Shown here piece after piece: positions 5,311 through 8,925 of a stretch of 8,925 nucleotides of DNA (its first letter is position 1; the number at the start of each line of letters is the position of its first letter). Source of the stretch: Desulfobacteraceae bacterium (lineage in GTDB: Bacteria > Desulfobacterota > DSM-4660 > Desulfatiglandales > HGW-15); assembly GCA_003819975.1 (NCBI GenBank), contig RPPU01000146.1, positions 1 to 8,925 of the forward strand. The letters are read 5' to 3'. The notes beneath the pieces are model-generated. The model was given only the letters and a program-made list of their open reading frames with translations, did not search any database and was not told where the DNA came from. Both the position numbers and the translations under genes were made by a program.

Positions 5311-6750
5311 TCAGGATTGCAATTTTAAAATCCTTCTCAATATAACCCAGTAAACCATTATGAATGAAAAACAAAAGATCCAGAGTCCACCTTCCTGATG
5401 ATTAATTTCGTAATTCCCTGCATTGGTCGTTATGAAACAACCGCCGCCTCCCCCGCCACCTGATGTTTCATCATTGCCCGAATTAGGATCATATTTCCAG
5501 AGTTCACATCCATGCTCTGGGTCTGTGCCATAAAAATACAAAACATTGTTCGCATTAACCAAGTACCAAGGATCAACTCCGCCGCTCGTGAGAACCGAAC
5601 TTGTCCCGCTGGTGCTATCATATTCCCAAAGCTCATATTGAGTCCCAAAATAGCCGCCAAAATATAAATGATTGCCTATTGCGGTTAAAGAATAAGGATT
5701 AACTTCACCCACCGTGAGCACCTTAGTGACGTTGTTTGCATATTCCCAAAGCTCTAATCCTTCCCCCCAGAAATATCCATTGAAATACAATCTATTGCCT
5801 ATAGCAGTTAAATACACAGGATTAACGTCACCACCCGTGAGCACCCTGGTGATCCCACTTATACTGTCATATTCCCAGAGCTCTCTATCGACCCCGGAGA
5901 CACCATTAAAATATAATTTACTTCCCAGAACGGTCAAATTATAAGGGTCGACTCTGCTGTTCGTGAGCTGTCGGGTAGTTCCACTGATGCTGTTATATTC
6001 CCAAAGCTCCTGTTTACCATCTCCAACACTTCCATTGAAATACAAACTACTTCCTAGAACGGTCAAATAAAAAGGGCATACTCCGCTGTTCGTGAGTTGT
6101 CGGGTAGTTCCACTTATACTATTGTATTCCCAGAGATCCTGCTTGCTTTCTGCCATCCCATTAAAATACAAGTTGCTTCCCATGACGGTTAAAGAGATAG
6201 GAGCAACGCCGTTATTCGTGAGCTGCCGTGTGGTCCCGCTGATGCTATCATATTGCCAAAGTTCTTCCGCTTCAGAGCAACCGTTGAAATATAAGTTGGC
6301 TTCCAAAACGGTTATATGATTTGGGCTCATATAACTATCCGTTAACACTTTGATGGTTCCTTTGCCAGGGTCGTATTCCATGAGTTCATCCCATTCCGAA
6401 TGCCCCTTAAAATACAAAAGATCTCCCAGAAGGGTTAAATCATAAGGATTCACTTGGCTATCCGTAATTCTGATCGTACCCTGAGCCGTTCCATTGCTGC
6501 GCCAAAGCTCATAATAACCGGTGGATCCGTCGGTTGCCTTGAAATAGATATCGCCGTTCTGATTGACAGGATATAAAGCCATAGTCCAAACGATTCCGTC
6601 AGTCACTCCTGAATAGATATCTTTAACCATACCGGGTTTGGAATTAGCCGCCCAAGCTTTACCAGCGAATAACACCAAGCCCCACAAACAAGCCATTATC
6701 ATAATGGCACAAGGGAAACACCTTATGTTTTCTTTTATTTTTTTCATCAT
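5311..6750 (-). CDS. Secreted nine-repeat (ELWxYD) protein with CFI-type C-terminal anchor
   Basis: The 479-residue product has a Sec signal (MMKKIKENIR, hydrophobic core, cleavage after AWA at 34). Nine tandem units of 41-43 residues run from about 45 to 430, each of the form NPY-LTVLGSxLYFNG-ELWEYDSISGTTRxLT. They resemble ELWKSDGT-type repeats of bacterial surface proteins and probably fold as a beta-propeller. The C-terminus has seven glycines (431-437), CFITT with Cys438, a hydrophobic helix (about 455-471) and an Arg pair (472-473). This is the layout of a C-terminal sorting signal such as the CFI-box or JDVT-CTERM types, so anchoring at the envelope is likely. AAAGGA lies 6 nt before the ATG at 6750. 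The cargo function is unknown. The gene sits between complete eutA and its displaced 3' fragment, so it may have arrived with that rearrangement. Confidence 0.85.
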   Translation of the reverse strand: MMKKIKENIRCFPCAIMIMACLWGLVLFAGKAWAANSKPGMVKDIYSGVTDGIVWTMALYPVNQNGDIYFKATDGSTGYYELWRSNGTAQGTIRITDSQVNPYDLTLLGDLLYFKGHSEWDELMEYDPGKGTIKVLTDSYMSPNHITVLEANLYFNGCSEAEELWQYDSISGTTRQLTNNGVAPISLTVMGSNLYFNGMAESKQDLWEYNSISGTTRQLTNSGVCPFYLTVLGSSLYFNGSVGDGKQELWEYNSISGTTRQLTNSRVDPYNLTVLGSKLYFNGVSGVDRELWEYDSISGITRVLTGGDVNPVYLTAIGNRLYFNGYFWGEGLELWEYANNVTKVLTVGEVNPYSLTAIGNHLYFGGYFGTQYELWEYDSTSGTSSVLTSGGVDPWYLVNANNVLYFYGTDPEHGCELWKYDPNSGNDETSGGGGGGGCFITTNAGNYEINHQEGGLWIFCFSFIMVYWVILRRILKLQS

Positions 6751-6769
6751 TCATAGTCCTTTAGAAGCA

Positions 6770-6788
6770 TTCATTTGGGTCAAATGAA
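6770..6788. promoter_or_regulatory. 8-bp inverted repeat before the repeat-protein gene
   Basis: TTCATTTG (6770-6777) and CAAATGAA (6781-6788) are perfect inverted copies around GGT, 20-38 bp upstream of the ATG. It could be an operator or a leader hairpin. The remaining 6789-6972 gap, which should carry the promoter, shows only weak -35/-10 candidates and no clear terminator for eutA. Confidence 0.35.
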
Positions 6789-6972
6789 GGTTGTTTTTAC
6801 AATCCTGCGCATAAAATAACATACAATATTAGTCAAATCGAAAAAAAAGTAAAGTTTAAGCCTGTCAGCTAAGCGATCGAATGATACCATAAAAATGATA
6901 CTGAGACAAATAATGTCATAAATAATAGTTTCGGGAAGGTAAAGCAGCCAGGTTTTTCGACCGCATTTTAGA

Positions 6973-8403
6973 TCAATTCTGCGGAAAAATAAGCGACTTG
7001 ACGGTCACGGGAAAGACCTGCCGGCCCACCAGGGGCGCGCTGATGTCGATCCAGTCCCCGTCATTCAGGCTGAGTTCATCCAAAGCGAGCAGATTGTTTT
7101 TCAAAGCGGTTTCGCGGCGCATGACATTGCCCACTCCGCAGGCTACGTCTTTTTCAAAAATAAGCAGAACAGGTCTGTTCCCGGCAATGGAGTTGGGCAA
7201 GGCCGCTTCCATGGATTTGGCAAAGAGTTCCATGCTGGGATAATTGACCTTAACCGGATCCCGGAAATATAAGGCCACCAAATCATGCCCTTCTTTCAAA
7301 TCATGCTTTTGAAAGGCCGTATGCACCTGGGTGATGATATGCTGTTCACTCAATTGCGCATGATCCACATCCACCCGCAACACCGGGATATTGTTCAGGG
7401 GAAAAGTGATTTGATCGTCCATGAATCCGGATGATCCGGAAATGGATAAGGAATAAGCGCCCGCGCCGATCACGGTCGCCCGGATCTTGTTGACCGGTTC
7501 CACGATTGGACCTTTGAGCCTCGATTTCAGCAAAAGAATATGGCTCGCCAAAAGGTGCCCGATGTCGTTGTAACGGCCCTGGCCGCCGTAAATCAGCTCC
7601 GCCACGCCGCCTGAAAAAATATACTCGTCAACCGGAGTCGAAAAATCCAAATCCCCGGTCATCATCAACTTCTTGGCCAAAGGCGATCGGGCCGGGCCGG
7701 TCATGACCTCGATCAGCACCTCGGCTAAAGCCGCGGCAATTTTCCCCAGGTCTTCCTTGGGAATGTGATCCCCGATTTTATAATCCAAACCAAGTTGCTG
7801 CATGACTTTTATCGCGGGTTCGTTGCGGCGATTTATTTTCCCATCAGCATCCAAAGCCAATAACCGGCCGCCGACCGATATGCAGCTGGTACAAAGGACC
7901 TCTCCGTTTTTGGATATGGCCAGATTGGAGGTCCCGCCGCCGATATCGCAGGACATGACGGTCTTGTTATTCTCTTTGGAACGGGCAGTCGCTCCCGAGC
8001 CCATGGCTGCCAGCAGACTCTCGAAATTGGGACCGGCCGTGGCCGCCACGAACCGTCCCGCATCTTTGGCCAGGGCTTGGGCGATCTGGGGCGCATTGTG
8101 TTTTTTGGCGGTCTCGCCGGTTACGATCACGGCGCCGGTTTGAATGTCCTCGGGTCTAATGCCGGCCCGGCCGCATTCGTCCTTGAGAAAGGAACACAGG
8201 GTCTCCATATCAATGGTGTGATCATCCAACAAAGGCGTATTGATGATCCGGCCTTCATAAATAATATTGCGTTCCTTGATTTCGAACCGTTGGGTGGCGG
8301 AATGTTCATTTTTAATCAATACCAAATTGGAAAAGGCCAAATGACTGGTTGAACTGCCCACATCGATACCAACCGATAATAATTCGATTTTATTGATTTC
8401 CAT
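6973..8403 (-). CDS. eutA: EutA, ethanolamine ammonia-lyase reactivating factor
   Basis: An ATPase of the actin/Hsp70 fold that exchanges damaged cobalamin out of ethanolamine ammonia-lyase (EutBC). The 476 residues are close to the 467 I recall for E. coli EutA. Family motifs are in order: SVGIDVGSSTSHLAFS (10-25), VTGETAKKHN (94-103), phosphate-binding DIGGGTSN (153-160), SVGGRLLALDADG (176-188), FSGGVAE (263-269), ATVIGAGAYSLSISGSS (309-325), and the ending VTVKSLIFPQN, compared with VTVKSLAFPS in E. coli. The start at 8403 puts the first motif at the expected place, although its ribosome binding site is weak (TTGG about 8 nt upstream). A TTGACA at 8446-8451 (minus) lacks a well-spaced -10. 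No eutB, eutC or microcompartment gene is in the window, and a divergent copy of its 3' end lies at 5053-5256. Confidence 0.93.
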   Translation of the reverse strand: MEINKIELLSVGIDVGSSTSHLAFSNLVLIKNEHSATQRFEIKERNIIYEGRIINTPLLDDHTIDMETLCSFLKDECGRAGIRPEDIQTGAVIVTGETAKKHNAPQIAQALAKDAGRFVAATAGPNFESLLAAMGSGATARSKENNKTVMSCDIGGGTSNLAISKNGEVLCTSCISVGGRLLALDADGKINRRNEPAIKVMQQLGLDYKIGDHIPKEDLGKIAAALAEVLIEVMTGPARSPLAKKLMMTGDLDFSTPVDEYIFSGGVAELIYGGQGRYNDIGHLLASHILLLKSRLKGPIVEPVNKIRATVIGAGAYSLSISGSSGFMDDQITFPLNNIPVLRVDVDHAQLSEQHIITQVHTAFQKHDLKEGHDLVALYFRDPVKVNYPSMELFAKSMEAALPNSIAGNRPVLLIFEKDVACGVGNVMRRETALKNNLLALDELSLNDGDWIDISAPLVGRQVFPVTVKSLIFPQN

Positions 8404-8632
8404 TATTATGCCAAAAACCTATCTACCGGAATCATGATTTTTTTCTGTCAAGATAATCTCAGGATCATTACGCAGGTCAGCCTTGGAATGGCATAGCGAT
8501 GATAATGGGCGATTTCTTGAATCGCGGCCCACCCTCTTTATTTCGATCAAAATAGGATGCAAAGAAGGCGGTATTTCAGGCTAATGCCTTGGTTCCTTGG
8601 GTGGAACACCACTATCTGAGCGGGATGTTGGA
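8404..8632. other. Intergenic region upstream of eutA
   Basis: No gene is supported here. It holds a TTGACA on the minus strand (8446-8451) as a possible eutA -35 element. GCGATT (8509-8514) pairs with AATCGC (8520-8525) over a 5-nt loop and could lie in the 3' end of the upstream minus-strand transcript. A minus-strand frame across about 8480-8570 reads plausibly but has no start. Confidence 0.4.
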
Positions 8633-8925
8633 TTAGCCTTGCCCGCATGGGTCTTGACACGGTTCAATATTCTTTATCTTGTTCTCCCGATCTGCATCTA
8701 ATTGCGGAATACCGGAGAAAGATAAAGGCAAAAAAACAAAACCATTCTTTGTATTCTTAAATATTATAGGGAAATTGTCAAGGAATTGAGGCTTGAGATT
8801 CAAAATAGGAAGGCCGGAACCTCGTTTGCGATCTATGTTGATTTTAAATCCCATTCCAACCATTTTTCGGTTTATCAAGGTGTTATATGGATCGTTTGCG
8901 ATCCAAAATAATATTTGAATCGTTC
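8633..8925 (-). CDS. Possible C-terminal part of a hypothetical protein entering from the right edge
   Basis: The minus frame is open from the right edge to a TAA at 8633-8635, about 96 residues. It includes ILFWIANDPYNTLINRK, FKINIDRKRGSGLPILNL and FLDNFPIIFKN. I recognise no family. The last 12 residues (NIEPCQDPCGQG) look less protein-like, so the frame could be partly fortuitous or a decayed gene end. If it is read only within the window, candidate starts are a TTG at 8878 or an ATG at 8863. A 7-bp inverted repeat (8888-8894 with 8899-8905) lies inside. It would be co-directional with eutA, 230 bp upstream. Confidence 0.4.
   Translation of the reverse strand, partial: TIQILFWIANDPYNTLINRKMVGMGFKINIDRKRGSGLPILNLKPQFLDNFPIIFKNTKNGFVFLPLSFSGIPQLDADRENKIKNIEPCQDPCGQG

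Noticed and set aside
4945..5353. Plus-strand frames across the eutA fragment
   Set aside because: Antisense shadows of the eutA 3' fragment; a similar plus-strand frame occurs opposite the complete eutA (6998-7243).
8480..8575. Minus-strand coding-like stretch ending near an AMPFQG reading
   Set aside because: No start codon, short, and flanked by stops; nothing recognisable.

Overview
This is a mosaic bacterial chromosome segment of moderate GC with AT-rich islands. The genes point to a Gram-negative, probably uncultivated lineage, perhaps Desulfobacterota- or Omnitrophota-like. This rests on secreted proteins with Sec signals, a Gly-rich/CFI-type C-terminal tail, an ectoine-type aspartokinase, an EutA reactivase and traces of REP/Y1-transposase elements. 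The taxonomic guess is weak because no marker gene is present.

Layout. Positions 1-1007 (minus) hold the 5' part of a secreted protein with an N-terminal Ig/carboxypeptidase-regulatory-like domain and propeller-like repeats. Its upstream region (1044-1226) holds a 76-bp imperfect palindrome and a 44-bp-period direct repeat that look like transposase-end debris. At 1255-1762 (minus) is a small unrecognised gene with a possible overlapping or frameshifted tail. A gene-poor stretch, about 1765-2650, contains an AT-rich island and a cluster of inverted repeats. At 2657-2917 (plus) is an intact VapB-like antitoxin gene, followed directly by only the C-terminal third of its VapC PIN-domain toxin. 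At 3088-3448, between convergent genes, lie seven copies of a perfectly conserved palindrome, mostly at 36-bp spacing. At 3453-4850 (minus) is an aspartokinase of the ectoine-cluster type, with a good promoter and a strong operator-like dyad in its leader.

The right half (minus strand) holds a complete eutA (6973-8403), a secreted nine-repeat protein (5311-6750), and then a second, displaced copy of the last 67 codons of eutA (5053-5256). The fragment is about 90% identical in DNA, keeps the stop codon, and differs almost only at silent sites. It therefore diverged while still coding, and is either what remains of a second eutA or the displaced 3' end left by an insertion. A possible partial gene runs off the right edge (8633-8925).

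How the genes fit together. No single pathway is visible. The aspartokinase has no ectABC or lysine/threonine genes beside it, and EutA has no EutBC in view. The common theme is remodelling: a decayed toxin, a displaced gene end, transposon-end repeats and a palindrome array. I do not see a convincing complete novel system. The palindrome array and the eutA duplication around the secreted repeat protein are the best leads.
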